Source: Fodinicola feengrottensis
GTDB lineage: Bacteria; Actinomycetota; Actinomycetes; Mycobacteriales; HKI-0501
Assembly: GCF_010993775.1 (NCBI RefSeq)
Contig: NZ_WOTO01000012.1
Coordinates: 62,001 to 126,000 of the forward strand
Direction of reading: 5' to 3'
DNA: 64,000 nucleotides
Each line of letters starts with the position of its first letter. Positions within the stretch are counted from its first letter, which is position 1. The notes beneath the pieces are model-generated. The model had not been told where the DNA came from, ran no database searches, and saw only the letters and a list, made by a program, of their open reading frames with translations. The translations under genes were made by a program, and so were the position numbers. Positions 54,986 to 64,000 of the stretch are shown piece after piece.

Positions 54986-55396
54986 GTGCGTGGCATCGGC
55001 GCCAGCTTGGGACGGGATTGGCGATGGCCGGTCAAGGGTTTGAAAGGCCTGCTCAGACGGCTGACTGCGCCTGAGGAGGAGCTGGAGGCCGAGGATCTGC
55101 AGCGAACCTGCGAGCAGACCGGCGCGACGCCGGTGGGCAAGTGTTCGCGGGGCAAGCCGGTGACCGTTTCCGGTCGGCTGCGGTCGGTGCAGTATTGTCC
55201 GCGCAGCAACCTGCCGACCCTGGAAGCCGAGCTCTTCGACGGCTCTGGCACGGTGTTGCTGGTCTGGATCGGACGGCGCAGCATCGTCGGCATCGAGCCG
55301 GGCCGGGCGGTCCGCGCGACCGGCCGGCTGGCCGTCCGGGACGAACGCAAGGTGATCTACAACCCCGAGTATGAGCTGGAGCCGGCAAGCAAGTGA
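54986..55396 (+). CDS. OB-fold nucleic-acid-binding protein
   Basis: About 136 residues. The OB-fold is GKPVTVSGRLRSVQYCPRSN, LEAELFDGSGTVLLVWIGRR and SIVGIEPGRAVRATGRLAVR. The family lies beside KdpD/TrkA genes in actinomycetes and is annotated as a nucleic-acid-binding OB protein. The start is tentative: GTG 54986 is the first in frame after the kinase stop, with TTG codons further in. Overlaps the DUF3159 gene (GTGA). Confidence 0.8.
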   Translation: MRGIGASLGRDWRWPVKGLKGLLRRLTAPEEELEAEDLQRTCEQTGATPVGKCSRGKPVTVSGRLRSVQYCPRSNLPTLEAELFDGSGTVLLVWIGRRSIVGIEPGRAVRATGRLAVRDERKVIYNPEYELEPASK

Positions 55397-56148
55397 CCCC
55401 AGGCGAGTCGCGGCTGGAGAAGCCCACCGAGTCCGAAGCTGTCCCGGCCACGGACGAGTCCGGCGGCAAGCCGAACTTGGACGACATCTCCATCAAGGAG
55501 TATTTCAGCACCGGGGAGTTCCGTCGCGAGGTCGCCCGCCAGGTCGGCGGCTGGACGGGGATCGCCGAGAGCGCGATCCCGGTCATCGTTTTCGTGGCTG
55601 TCAACACCTTCACCTCGCTCTACCCGGCGCTGATTGCCGCGGTCGCGTCGTCGCTGGTGATCGGCGCCTTCCGGCTGATCCGCAAGCAGTCTCCCCGGCA
55701 GGCCATCAACGGACTGTTCGGTATCGCGGTCGCGGCCATCTACGCGGCGAAGACCGGCAAGGCGGTGGACTTCTATCTGCCCGGCATCCTGATCAGCTAC
55801 GCGTACGCGGTGGTTATCGCCGGCTCGCTGCTCTTCCGCCGGCCGCTGGTCGGCGCCGTGTGGGCGTTCTTCGGCAATATCGGCACCGAATGGCGTAAGG
55901 AACGCCGGCTCTTCCGGATGTTCTCGTGGCTGACGGTCCTGTGGGCAGTGGTGTGGATCGCCAAGGTCACCGTCCAGGCCTGGATGTATCTGGCCGGTTT
56001 CTCGGCCACCGAGCTCGGGATCGCCCGCATCATCCTCCTCGGCACCCCACCGATCGTGCTCCTGATCGCCGTCACCGCCTGGTGCGTCCAACGCTCCAAC
56101 GCCCGCCAAACCGTCACGTCCGACCCCGACCAGGATCCCGCCAGCTAG
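55393..56148 (+). CDS. DUF3159 membrane protein
   Basis: 251 residues, five or six helices: AESAIPVIVFVAVNTFTSLY, LIAAVASSLVIGAFRLIRK, LPGILISYAYAVVIAGSLLF, LTVLWAVVWIAKVTVQAWMY and GTPPIVLLIAVTAWCVQRSN. The DUF3159 GKPNLDDISIKEYFSTGEF and GGWTGIAESAIP segments are conserved. Function unknown; the conserved neighbourhood with OB-fold and TrkA genes suggests a role in envelope or ion homeostasis. GTG start overlaps the previous stop. Confidence 0.88.
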   Translation: MTPGESRLEKPTESEAVPATDESGGKPNLDDISIKEYFSTGEFRREVARQVGGWTGIAESAIPVIVFVAVNTFTSLYPALIAAVASSLVIGAFRLIRKQSPRQAINGLFGIAVAAIYAAKTGKAVDFYLPGILISYAYAVVIAGSLLFRRPLVGAVWAFFGNIGTEWRKERRLFRMFSWLTVLWAVVWIAKVTVQAWMYLAGFSATELGIARIILLGTPPIVLLIAVTAWCVQRSNARQTVTSDPDQDPAS

Positions 56149-56181
56149 CCGTCCCTAACGGCCGAACTTCCACATCAGCGC

Positions 56182-56349
56182 GGCCACCTTCGACGGCACC
56201 AACCCCGTGCACCTAACCCCGTGCGGGACCGTAACTTTTTACTATCAAGTTGGCCACCTTCGTTGGTCCCAGCCCCGTGCACCTAACCCCGTGCGGGACC
56301 GTCACCTTCACTGTCAAGTTGGCCACCTTCGACGGGTCCCAGCCCCGTT
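56182..56349 (+). repeat. 70-bp tandem direct repeat, 2.4 copies
   Basis: Units start at 56182, 56252 and 56321 with GGCCACCTTCG. The shared inner part is CCCGTGCACCTAACCCCGTG then CGGGACCGT. Copies differ at a few positions, so they are not a very recent duplication. Confidence 0.8.
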
Positions 56350-56394
56350 CGGCGCATCGGCCGTCAGGCCGATTGTCGCCCCTCCGGCAGGGGC

Positions 56395-56439
56395 GTCGGT
56401 CTTAGGACCCTGCGGGTTTTGCAGGGTCCTAAGACCGAC
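56395..56439. repeat. Perfect 19-bp hairpin in the non-coding block
   Basis: GTCGGTCTTAGGACCCTGC and its exact complement flank GGGTTTT. Stem stability is high and symmetrical; may be a terminator for either direction or part of a structured RNA. Confidence 0.75.
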
Positions 56440-56505
56440 TCTCGTAGCCGTAGTCGACGGCGCCCGCGCCGAAGGCGCCAGAAATATCGGGGGCCATCGG
56501 CAGTA

Positions 56506-56566
56506 GGCACGGGAAAACCCCACCCCGACACTGCCCTTTGGTGTCGGGGTGGGGTTTCCCCGTGCC
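56506..56566. repeat. 26-bp hairpin with one mismatch
   Basis: Arms 56506-56531 and 56541-56566 begin GGCACGGGAAAACCCC; loop TGCCCTTTG. One A/G mismatch only. Lies 67 bp after the previous hairpin. Confidence 0.75.
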
Positions 56567-56952
56567 TGGTAGTCCGGGGCATCCACACCCTCGTGTACAC
56601 CGCTTTTGACTAGCGCGCTTGTCCCGCGACAGGCACTGCTTTTGACTAATGCACTTGTCCGGCAATAGCCGCCCGTCAACCAGCCCAAACGTCGACCGCG
56701 CCGGTCAGTCGCCCAACAGTCATCGGTACGAGCGAGACGCTGGCTCAAGGGTCCGCGGGCCCTTGAGCGGGACCGGATTCGACGACGTGGCTTGCGGGGC
56801 CGTTGCCTCAAGGGCCACTCACTACCCCGCAGTCCGTCTCGTTGACCAGGGCCTACCTCAAGAGCCGGCGGTCGCCAAGTGTGTCATCGCTCGTACCATC
56901 CGCCTCAAAGTGCCCCGTGCCAGGCAACTCAAACGCAGCATGCGAAGGTTGG

Positions 56953-57623
56953 TCAGACTTTGAAGTCGCCGGCGACGACCTGCTGGAGCTCCTCCTCGTG
57001 GTCCGTCGTGCACAGGAAGACCAGCTCGTCGCCGCCCTCCAGTGGGTCGTCGCCGGTGGGGACGATGACCCGCCCGCCGCGCAGGATCGCGACCAGCGCG
57101 GTGTCGACCGGCAGCGGCGTGTCGCGCAGCGGGCGGCCGACCAGCTGGGAGTCTTTGGCGAGGGTGATCTCGACGAGGTTGGCCTGGCCGCGGCGAAAGG
57201 TCATCAGCCGGACGAGCTCGCCGACGGTGACGGCTTCCTCGACGAGGGCGGCCATCAGGCGGGGCTTGCTGACCGGTACGTCGACGCCCCACTGCTCGGT
57301 GAAGAGCCACTCGTTCTCGGCCCGGTTGACCCTCGCGACCGTACGTTCGACCGCGAACTCGGTCTTGGCCAGCAGCGACACCACCAGGTTGACCTTGTCG
57401 TCGCCGGTGGCCGCGACCATCACGTCGCAGCTGGCGATGCCGGCCTCCTCCAGGCTGGCCAGCTCGCAGGCGTCCGCGAGCAGCCAGTCGGCCTTGGGCA
57501 CCAGCTTGGACTTGAGGGCCGCCGAGTCGCGTTCGATGAGCATCACACACTGTGGCCGTGCTCGATCAGCTCGCGCGCGATCGAGCGCCCGACGTTGCCG
57601 GCCCCGGCAATGGCGACTCGCAT
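56953..57623 (-). CDS. TrkA-family potassium channel subunit, CeoC-like (frameshifted)
   Basis: The RCK N-domain begins MRVAIAGAGNVGRSIARELI (NAD-binding GxGxxG) and, after one break near 57545, continues LIERDSAALKSKLVPKADWL, ASCDVMVAATGDDKVNLVVS and the C-terminal TrkA_C domain (LVEITLAKDSQLVGRPLRDT). About 223 residues. Cytoplasmic gating subunit of a Trk/Ktr-type potassium system, responding to NAD(H) or nucleotide. Its ATG shares a base with the stop of the preceding TrkA gene (TGATG). Confidence 0.85.
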
Positions 57624-58288
57624 CAGTCCCGCTCCTCCGGTGCCGCCGCCGCGGTCGTGGTGACGCGGTCGACGATGTCGTCAGTGACCATCATGAACAC
57701 CTGGTCGCCGTCCTGGAAGACGGTCGTCGGCGTCGGCAACATGCCCAGCCCAAAGCGCCAGAGGTAGGCCACCCGGGCACCGGTCTCGGCCTCCAGTTGC
57801 TTGACCTTGTGCGCCACCCAGCCGCGGTGCAGGACCACCTCGGCCAGCACCACCACCCCGGTCGGCTCCCGCCACACCTCGGCGGTGCCGTCCGGGTCCA
57901 GGGCGCGCAGCATCCGGTCCGACGTCCACCGGACGGTGGCCACCGTCGGGATGCCGAGGCGCTCGTACACGGCGGCGCGCTTGGGGTCGTAGATCCGCGC
58001 CACCACGGTCTGTACGCCGAAGGTCTCGCGGGCCACCCGGGCCGAGATGATGTTGGAGTTGTCACCGCTGGAGACCGCCGCGAACGCGTCGGCGCGCTCG
58101 ATCCCGGCTTCCAGCAGGGTCTCCTGTTCGAATCCGGTGCCGGCCACGGTCTGCCCGGCGAACTCCGGCTTGAGCCGGCGGAACGCGTCCGGGTTCTGAT
58201 CGATCACCGACACGGAGTGACCGCGGGCCTCCAGCCCGTGTGCGAGGGTGGAGCCGACCCGGCCGCACCCCATGATCACGATGTGCAA
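57623..58288 (-). CDS. TrkA-family potassium channel subunit, CeoB-like
   Basis: 221 residues, intact: MHIVIMGCGRVGSTLAHGLE (RCK GxGxxG), VIDQNPDAFRRLKPEFAGQT, SGDNSNIISARVARETFGVQ, and TrkA_C near the end (FQDGDQVFMMVTDDIVDRV). The pair of tandem RCK genes is the CeoB/CeoC arrangement of mycobacteria and relatives. Start is TTG 58288. Divergent from the KimA-like permease gene with 158 bp between; no c-di-AMP riboswitch recognised there. Confidence 0.88.
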   Translation of the reverse strand: MHIVIMGCGRVGSTLAHGLEARGHSVSVIDQNPDAFRRLKPEFAGQTVAGTGFEQETLLEAGIERADAFAAVSSGDNSNIISARVARETFGVQTVVARIYDPKRAAVYERLGIPTVATVRWTSDRMLRALDPDGTAEVWREPTGVVVLAEVVLHRGWVAHKVKQLEAETGARVAYLWRFGLGMLPTPTTVFQDGDQVFMMVTDDIVDRVTTTAAAAPEERD

Positions 58289-58446
58289 CGCGCGCCTCTC
58301 CGGATGGACGATGTGAGCCGGCCGACAACTTCTGCTTACCTGTGCGGAACGTAGAGGCCCACCTTCCCAGTTCCCGCTATCGGCAGACGCTACACGTCGG
58401 GGGTGCCGTGCCTGGGAACCGGACGTGGCTGCCGTACCCTCGTCGC

Positions 58447-60502
58447 GTGTCCCAACCGACGTCGCTGGTCAAACGTTTGCTGCTGGGGCGACCGTTCCGC
58501 AGTGACAGGCTCTCCGAGACCCTGTTGCCGAAACGGATCGCGCTGCCAGTGTTCGCCTCCGACGCGATGTCGTCGGTGGCGTACGCGCCAGGAGAGATCC
58601 TGGCCACCCTGTCCACCGCTGGCCTCGCCACGTACGCCCTGTCGCCGTGGGTCGGCGTCGCGGTCGTCGTGGTGCTGCTCACCGTGGTCGCCTCGTACCG
58701 GCAGAACGTGCACGCCTATCCGAGCGGCGGTGGCGACTACGAGGTAGCGACCACCAACCTCGGCGACCGGTACGGCCTGGTGGTCGCCAGCGCCCTGATG
58801 GTCGACTACGTGCTCACGGTCGCCGTCTCGGTCGCGTCCGGCATCCAGAACATCGCCTCCGCGCTGCCTTTCCTGCAGGGCCGGGAAGTCATCACGTCGG
58901 TGGTGGTGGTCGTGCTGCTGACTGCGATGAACCTGCGCGGCCTGCGCGAGTCCGGCATCGCTTTCGCCATCCCCACCTACGCCTTCATGGTGGCGATCCT
59001 GGGCATGGTGCTTTTCGGGCTCTTCCGGATTTTCGCGCTGGGCGACCACGTCCAGACCGCGAGCGCCAACTTCAAGCTGGTCGGCTCCCAGTCCTTCATC
59101 GGGATCGCGTTCGTTTTTTTCCTGCTGCTCAGGAGTTTCTCGTCCGGCTGTGCGGCGCTGACCGGTGTCGAGGCGATCAGCAACGGCGTGCCGGCCTTTC
59201 AGAAACCCAAGAGCAAGAACGCGGCGACCACTCTGCTGATGCTGGGTCTGCTGGCGGTGGCGATGATGCTGGGTACGCTCGCGTTGGCGCAGCTGACCGG
59301 CCTCAAGTATGTCGACCACGTCAGTCAGCTGCTCGGCGCGCCAGCCGGCTACGTGCAGAAGACCGTGATGGCGCAGCTTGCGGAAGCGGTGTTTTCCGGT
59401 TTCCCGGTGGGTTTCTACATCGTGACCGCGGTGACGGCGTTGATCCTCGTACTCGCCGCGAACACCGCTTTCAACGGTTTTCCGGTGCTCGGCTCGATTC
59501 TCGCCCAGGACCGTTACCTGCCACGGGCAGCAGCTGCATACCCGCGGCGACCGGCTGGCCTTCAGCAACGGCATCCTTTTCCTCGCGGTCTTCGCGATCG
59601 TGCTGCTGGTGGCCTTCAAAGCTGATCCGAGCGCATTGATTCACCTCTACATCGTCGGAGTTTTTGTGTCGTTCACGCTCAGCCAGATGGGCATGGTGCG
59701 GCACTGGACACGGCATCTGAAAACCGAGCGGGACAAGGCGGTACGCCGCCGGATGTACCGGTCGCGGGTGATCAACTCCTTCGGTTTCCTGATGACCGGC
59801 TCGGTGCTGGTCGTTGTCCTGATCACCAAGTTCGGTGAGGGTGCGTGGATCGCGATCGCCGCGATGGTGGTGATTTACGTGCTGATGCTGGGCATCCGCC
59901 GGCATTACGACTCGGTGGCGCGGGAACTCGCGGCCGAGGAGCAACGGCCGGTGCTGCCGTCCCGCAACCACGCGATCGTGCTGCTTTCCAAGCTGCACCA
60001 ACCGTCCGTACGGGCACTGGCTTACGCGCGCGCCACCCGGCCGGACACGCTGAACGCGGTCACCGTGAATGTCGACGACGCCGACACTCGTGCTTTGCAG
60101 GCGGAATGGGAAAAACGCGATATCCCGATCCCGCTGGTCGTGGTCGACTCGCCGTACCGCGAGATCACCCAGCCGATTTTGCAGTATGTGAAGGGAATTC
60201 GCCGGGAGTCGCCGCGAGACGTGATCACCGTGTTCATTCCGGAGTACGTGGTCGGTCACTGGTGGGAGAACCTGCTCCACAACCAGAGCGCGCTGCGCCT
60301 GAAAGGTCGGCTGCTGTTCGAGCCGGGCATCATGGTCACCAGCGTGCCGTGGCAGCTGCATTCGTCCGAGCGGGCCAACCTGGACCGCCGGGACCGGATC
60401 GTGGCCGGCGTCCGGCGCGGGCTGGTGACCGGCCCAGCCGGCGGTCGGCCGAAAGCGGACAAGGCCGGCTCCGGCCAGAAATCGGACGAGAGCGGTCAAT
60501 GA
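58447..60502 (+). CDS. APC-superfamily transporter, KimA-like potassium importer (frameshifted)
   Basis: About 685 residues when the frame break near 59530 is repaired. TM1 is LPVFASDAMSSVAYAPGEIL, which fits KimA/YdaO (DAMSSVAY). Further helices include VVVVLLTAMNLRGLRESGI and FLLLRSFSSGCAALTGVEAI. After TM12 a soluble C-terminal domain of about 200 residues (NHAIVLLSKLHQPSVRALAY, TLNAVTVNVDDADTRALQAE) resembles the universal-stress-like regulatory domain of KimA, which binds c-di-AMP. It is next to the TrkA pair, as in Mycobacterium; potassium uptake is inferred from that and the motif. GTG 58447. Confidence 0.82.
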
Positions 60503-61798
60503 CGGCGACAAAAGCACTTCCGGTCGGTACCACGATGGAGCTGGACGTCGGCCCGATCGCGCATGGCGGCCACTGCGTGGCCAGGCACGACGGCCGGGTC
60601 ATTTTCGTCCGGCACAGCCTGCCGGGAGAGCGCGTACGGGCCCGGATCACGTCCGACAATGGCAAGGCGTTCGCGCTGGCGGAGGCCGTCGAGATCCTCA
60701 CGCCGTCGCCCGACCGGGTGCGGCCACCCTGCCGGGTTCTCCGGCGGCGGCGGCTGCGGCGGCTGCGACTGGCAGCATGCCGAGCCGGCCGCGGTCCGGC
60801 GTGGCAAAGCGACCGTCGTACGCGAACAGCTGCTTCGACTTGGCGGTCTTTCGATCGGGCAGCTGGACAAACTCGGCCTGACCGAGGACGCGTCGGCCGA
60901 GGCACTGCCCGGTGGGCCGCTGGGCTGGCGGACCCGGATGCGCTACGCCGTCGACGATGAGGGCCGCGCTGGTTTTCATCCGCACCGCTCCGGCAAGGTG
61001 CTGCCGATTGATGACTGCCTGCCTGATCGCCACCGACGCGGTCCGCGCCATCGACGTGCTCGGCCGGACGCACCCGGGCCTGGCCGGCGTCGACGTGGTC
61101 GCCTCGTCGGCCGGCGACCGGGCGGTGGTCGTACGACCGCACGCGAAGGTACGCGCGGACCCGGCGAGATGGCCGGAAGAAGTCGCCGTACTCGACGGCG
61201 GCGCTCACCCGGCTGCCTCCCGGCGGGGCCATAATCGCGTACGCGAGGACGCCGCCGGGCGCCGCTGGTTGGTGCACGCCGACGGCTTCTGGCAGGTCCA
61301 CCCGGCCGCTGCGACCGCACTGTCGGACGCGGTCATCGCCGAGGTCGACCCGCGGCCGGGCCAGACCGCGCTCGATCTTTACTGCGGTGTCGGTCTTTTC
61401 GCTGGCGCGCTGGGTGTCCAGGTCGGCCGGTACGGAAAGGTCTTCGCCGTCGAGTCGGACCGGCCAGCGGCCGACAACGCTCGGCGCAATTTGCGCGACG
61501 TACCAGCCGTTGTGGTGTCGACCGGCGGTGTTTGGGGTGGTTGCGTAAAAACAAGATCGACAAGCTGGACGCGGTGGTGCTTGACCCGCCCCGTACCGGC
61601 GCTGGCGCCACGGTCTGCCGACAGCTCACCGCGCTGAATCCGCCGGTTATCTGTTACGTGGCCTGCGATCCGGCCGCGCTGGCCCGCGATACCCGGGTTC
61701 TTGCCGGCAACGGCTACGAACTAACCTCGCTGCGAGTTTTTGACGCGTTCCCGATGACCCATCACATCGAATGCGTGGCTGCGTTTCGACCCAGCTAG
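60499..61798 (+). CDS. TrmA/RlmD-family RNA m5U methyltransferase (frameshifted)
   Basis: Starts with a TRAM RNA-binding domain (TTMELDVGPIAHGGHCVARH, then RHSLPGERVRARI). A Cys-rich iron-sulfur-like element (GGGGCGGCDWQHA) follows in another frame, then FWQVHPAAATALSDAVIAEV, SAM motif ALDLYCGVGLFAGAL, and the final VVLDPPRTGAGATVCRQLT with YVACDPAALARD giving the catalytic Cys. Three breaks, near 60735, 61020 and 61530, join to about 432 residues. It methylates a uridine in rRNA or tRNA. ATG 60499 overlaps the transporter stop. Confidence 0.85.
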
Positions 61799-61824
61799 CG
61801 CAAGGCTCCGCAGGGTGAGCTGAC

Positions 61825-63041
61825 CTAACCGGCGGCTTGGATGTCCGGGGTTTCGGGGGAAACCAAGCGTTCTGGTTCGCGCAGGACGAGGGCCAGGGCA
61901 CCCAGAACTTCGGCGCGTTCGCCGAGAATTCCGGGGCCCACTGACAGGGCGGCCACTGCTGCGGGCACCGCGGAGCGCTGCAAAGAAGCGGTCAGGGGGT
62001 CCAACAACAAAGCCCCGGCCCGGCCCAGCTCGCCACCGATTAGCACGCGGTCGGGGTTGATCAGGTTGACGATGCCGCCAAGGGCGACGCCGACGTGGCC
62101 GCCGGCGTCAGCGAGGAGGCGGCGGCAGGCCGCGTCGTCGTCGATGGCGAGGCGTACGAGGTCGGTCAGGTCGGTGACGTCCGGGCGGGTGGGGTGCAGG
62201 GCGGTGACGAGGGCGGCGCCGCTGGCCACCAGTTCCAGGCAGCCGCGGTTGCCGCAGCGGCAGATGTCGCCGTTGGTGTCCAGGCTGAGGTGGCCGATTT
62301 CGCCGGCTGTTCCCGTCACGCCACGGAAAAGCTGCCCGTCGAAGACGATGCCGGCGCCGATTCCGGTGCCCAGCTTGACATAGACGACCGCCTGGTGGCC
62401 GCGGCCGGCTCCCCACAAGGACTCCGAAAGAGCGCCGAGGTTGGCGTCGTTTTCCACGCATACCGGTACGCCCAGGCGGGCGCCGAGTTCGTGGGTGGGA
62501 GTGAGGCCGGCCCACCCGGGGAAGATGTTTCGGCGAGCCGATCTGGCCGGCCGGGTTGACCACCGGGGCGGGCAGGCCAAAGCCGACGCCAATCACGTCC
62601 CCGAGGGTGTGTCCGCAGCTCAGCAGCAGGCGCTCGATGGCGGCGGCGGCTCTTTCCAGGACCGCGGCGGCGTCGCTTTCCTCGCCGGGGACGGTACGTT
62701 CGGCGGCCTCGGCGACGATGGTGTGGGCCAGGTCCGCGACGGCGATGCGCAGGTGACTGCGGCCGACGTCGACGCCGACGACCAAGCCAGCGGATCGGTC
62801 CAGTTGGACGACCGCGGCTGGCCGGCCGCCGGACGGGCCGGCCGGGGCCGTACCACCCGGTTCGATCACCAGGCCCGATGCGGTAAGTTCGCCGACCACT
62901 GCCGAGACGGTGGCGCGGGACAGCCCGGTGGCGTTGATCAGTTCCGCCCCGCGTCGACGGACCAAGCACTCGCAACGTCTGCGCGATGCGGGCTTGGTTT
63001 CCGGTCAACCGGGTGAGGGGACGGTCTGCTGCCGAGGGCAT
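61825..63041 (-). CDS. ROK-family transcriptional regulator, XylR-like (frameshifted)
   Basis: N-terminal winged HTH in two frames (LTRLTGNQARIAQTLRVL then ELINATGLSRATVSAVVGEL). The ROK sugar-binding fold has VVGVDVGRSHLRIAVADLAH, VENDANLGALSES, VVYVKLGTGIGAGIVFDGQL and the zinc cluster CRCGNRGCLELV. Breaks near 62960 and 62535; total about 405. It is divergent from a sugar ABC binding protein gene, so it is likely the repressor of a sugar operon running off the right edge. ATG 63041. Confidence 0.85.
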
Positions 63042-63290
63042 AGCGGCGATCCTGGGTGACCCGTGCAGTTATGTCAATAGTTTCACTAACGGCGCCTTGT
63101 AGAGGCGGAAATCGATGTCGTTCGTATTGCGGGTAGGTTTCTGATTCGATCCAGTCACCGTAAATCGGGCGACACGAAAATGCACTTTCGTCGATCTGTT
63201 GACACAACCGTGTGGCGGGGCCAAGGTCATGCCGATCGGGGTCGTGCGTGTCGCGCACAACAGTGGCCCGCTGGAAGAGGGGTTTGAAAC

Positions 63291-64000
63291 GTGAGGATCA
63301 CTAGGCTTATCGGCGTACGGTCGGCACTCGCCGTCGTCGCCGTGGCGGCGCTCGTCGCCGCCGCCGGATGCGGCCAGGCACCGCAGGCCGGCGGGGGAAA
63401 CAGCTCTGGCGGTGCGGCCAGCGTGGACGCGGGATTCAAGATCGGCCTGCTGCTTCCGGAGTCGAAGACCGCCCGTTACGAGAAGTTCGACCGCCCGTTC
63501 ATCGAGGCGGACGTGAAGAAGCTCTGCCCAAAGTGCACGATCGACTACCTGAACGCGAACCAGCAGGCCAGCACCCAACAGCAGCAGGTGGACACCGCGC
63601 TCGCCAACGGTGACAAGGTGCTCATCCTGGACTCGGTGAACTACAAGTCCATCGCCGGCTCGGTCACCAAGGCCAAGTCGCAGGGTGTCCCGGTGGTCGC
63701 GTACGACCGCCTCGCCGAGGGCCCGATTGGCGCGTACGCCTCGTTCGACAACGAGAAGATCGGTGAGCTCCAGGGCACCGCCTTCCTCACGGCCATCTCC
63801 AAGGGCGGTGACCCCAAGCGCGGCCCGGTGGTCGTCATCAACGGCTCGCCGGACGACCCGAACGCGGCCCTGTTCAAGAAGGGCATGCACTCCGTCCTGG
63901 ACGGCAAGGTGACCATCGGCAAGGAGTACGACACCCCGGACTGGAGCCCCGACCAGGCGCAGACCGAGGCGCAGGGCGCCATCACCGCGCTCGGCGCGAA
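63291..64000 (+). CDS. ABC transporter sugar-binding lipoprotein, CUT2/XylF-like (partial)
   Basis: GTG 63291 encodes a lipoprotein signal (ALAVVAVAALVAAAGCGQ, lipobox AAGC) and a periplasmic-binding-protein type I fold: FKIGLLLPESKTARYEKFDR, LILDSVNYKSIAGSVTKAKS, VVAYDRLAEGPIGAYASFDN and GPVVVINGSPDDPNAALF. The pattern with PESKTxRYExFD resembles xylose-binding XylF. The window ends inside the gene after about 236 residues. GAAGAGG 12 bases upstream is the ribosome site. The divergent ROK regulator and this gene indicate a pentose uptake operon to the right. Confidence 0.88.
   Translation, partial: MRITRLIGVRSALAVVAVAALVAAAGCGQAPQAGGGNSSGGAASVDAGFKIGLLLPESKTARYEKFDRPFIEADVKKLCPKCTIDYLNANQQASTQQQQVDTALANGDKVLILDSVNYKSIAGSVTKAKSQGVPVVAYDRLAEGPIGAYASFDNEKIGELQGTAFLTAISKGGDPKRGPVVVINGSPDDPNAALFKKGMHSVLDGKVTIGKEYDTPDWSPDQAQTEAQGAITALGA

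Larger units (their letters stand above)
56149..56952. other. 804-bp hairpin- and repeat-rich non-coding block
   Basis: Between the DUF3159 stop and the convergent TrkA-type gene there is no coding frame. The block contains a 70-bp tandem direct repeat (56182-56349), small hairpins GCCCCT/AGGGGC (56378-56394), two long hairpins (56395-56439, 56506-56566), a direct repeat CTTTTGACTA.GC.CTTGTCC twice (about 56603 and 56638) and CTCAAGGG/CCCTTGAG (56744-56767). Confidence 0.75.

Noticed and set aside
56182..56349. Possible CRISPR array from direct repeats
   Set aside because: There are only 2.4 units of about 70 bp with no unique spacers between short identical repeats, and no cas genes in the window.
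58289..58446. c-di-AMP (ydaO-type) riboswitch before the KimA-like gene
   Set aside because: I looked for the motif because KimA genes often carry it, but no matching paired structure could be recognised in these 158 bp.

Overview
The window is a 64 kb piece of a high-GC actinomycete chromosome. The evidence is gene content typical of that class: a HrdB/SigA-type primary sigma factor with an acidic N-terminal extension, an IdeR-type DtxR regulator, polyphosphate glucokinase, DUF3039, DUF3099, DUF3159, DUF3710, DUF4192, DUF4193 and DUF7455 proteins, and a CeoB/CeoC-type TrkA pair. GTG/TTG starts and GTGA/ATGA stop-start overlaps are common. I cannot fix the genus. There are no rRNA or tRNA genes, no phage or transposase genes and no CRISPR array. 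The left edge cuts an ABC exporter gene and the right edge cuts a sugar-binding lipoprotein gene.

Layout. 1-1.6 kb: a leftward locus of a very small Cys-rich protein, a thioredoxin-fold protein and an ABC exporter. 1.9-2.8 kb: a Phd-type antitoxin with a toxin broken by an 11-bp tandem duplication. 2.8-8.1 kb: DUF2293 protein, HTH regulator divergent from an MFS pump, a hypothetical gene, and DUF4192. 8.1-8.8 kb: a non-coding stretch with a G-quadruplex motif, palindromes and a 7-bp x 7 tandem repeat, followed by an APC permease, IdeR-type regulator and sulfurtransferase. 12-16.6 kb: AcuC deacetylase next to a GNAT/acyl-CoA-synthetase (Pat-type) protein, then RidA and a group-2 sigma factor. 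17.7-21.5 kb: cydAB divergent from a BlaI/M56 pair with two operator-like palindromes in between. 21.8-26.7 kb: VapBC, Dtd, a methyltransferase, an internally deleted HipA and a DUF262 protein. 26.8-34.5 kb: HhH-GPD protein, GNAT, DUF3099, SGNH hydrolase, pseudouridine kinase/glycosidase, DUF3039, helicase and a His-rich protein. 34.6-38.8 kb: an IclR-controlled MFS/CoA-transferase/HMG-CoA-lyase operon. 39-44 kb: a secreted GH43 enzyme and small membrane proteins. 44-50 kb: primary sigma factor, PpgK, inositol-phosphatase family, LytR_C protein and a phosphotransferase. 50-56 kb: DUF4193, dut, DUF3710, KdpD, OB-fold protein, DUF3159. 56.15-56.95 kb: a hairpin-rich non-coding block. 57-64 kb: TrkA-type pair, KimA-like permease, RNA methyltransferase, ROK regulator and ABC sugar-binding protein.

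Two themes cut across the window. First, about half of the genes are interrupted by one or more single-base frame changes, often at homopolymers, and three long frames contain compensating pairs. This looks like indel error in the sequence rather than mass gene decay; frame-restored products are described and each is flagged. Second, intergenic hairpins recur. One family shares the outer arms CAACGCCCC/GGGGCGTTG with different, internally complementary inner arms, and lies just downstream of genes. A second, unrelated palindrome family occurs at 8.4 kb and 49.9 kb.

Functionally the window is mostly chromosomal core and catabolic genes: potassium handling (KdpD, TrkA pair, KimA-like), acetylation control of acyl-CoA enzymes (AcuC/Pat), respiration (cytochrome bd), metal control (IdeR type, His-rich protein) and nucleotide hygiene (Dut, PsuG/PsuK, HhH-GPD). 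It is interspersed with small toxin-antitoxin remnants.
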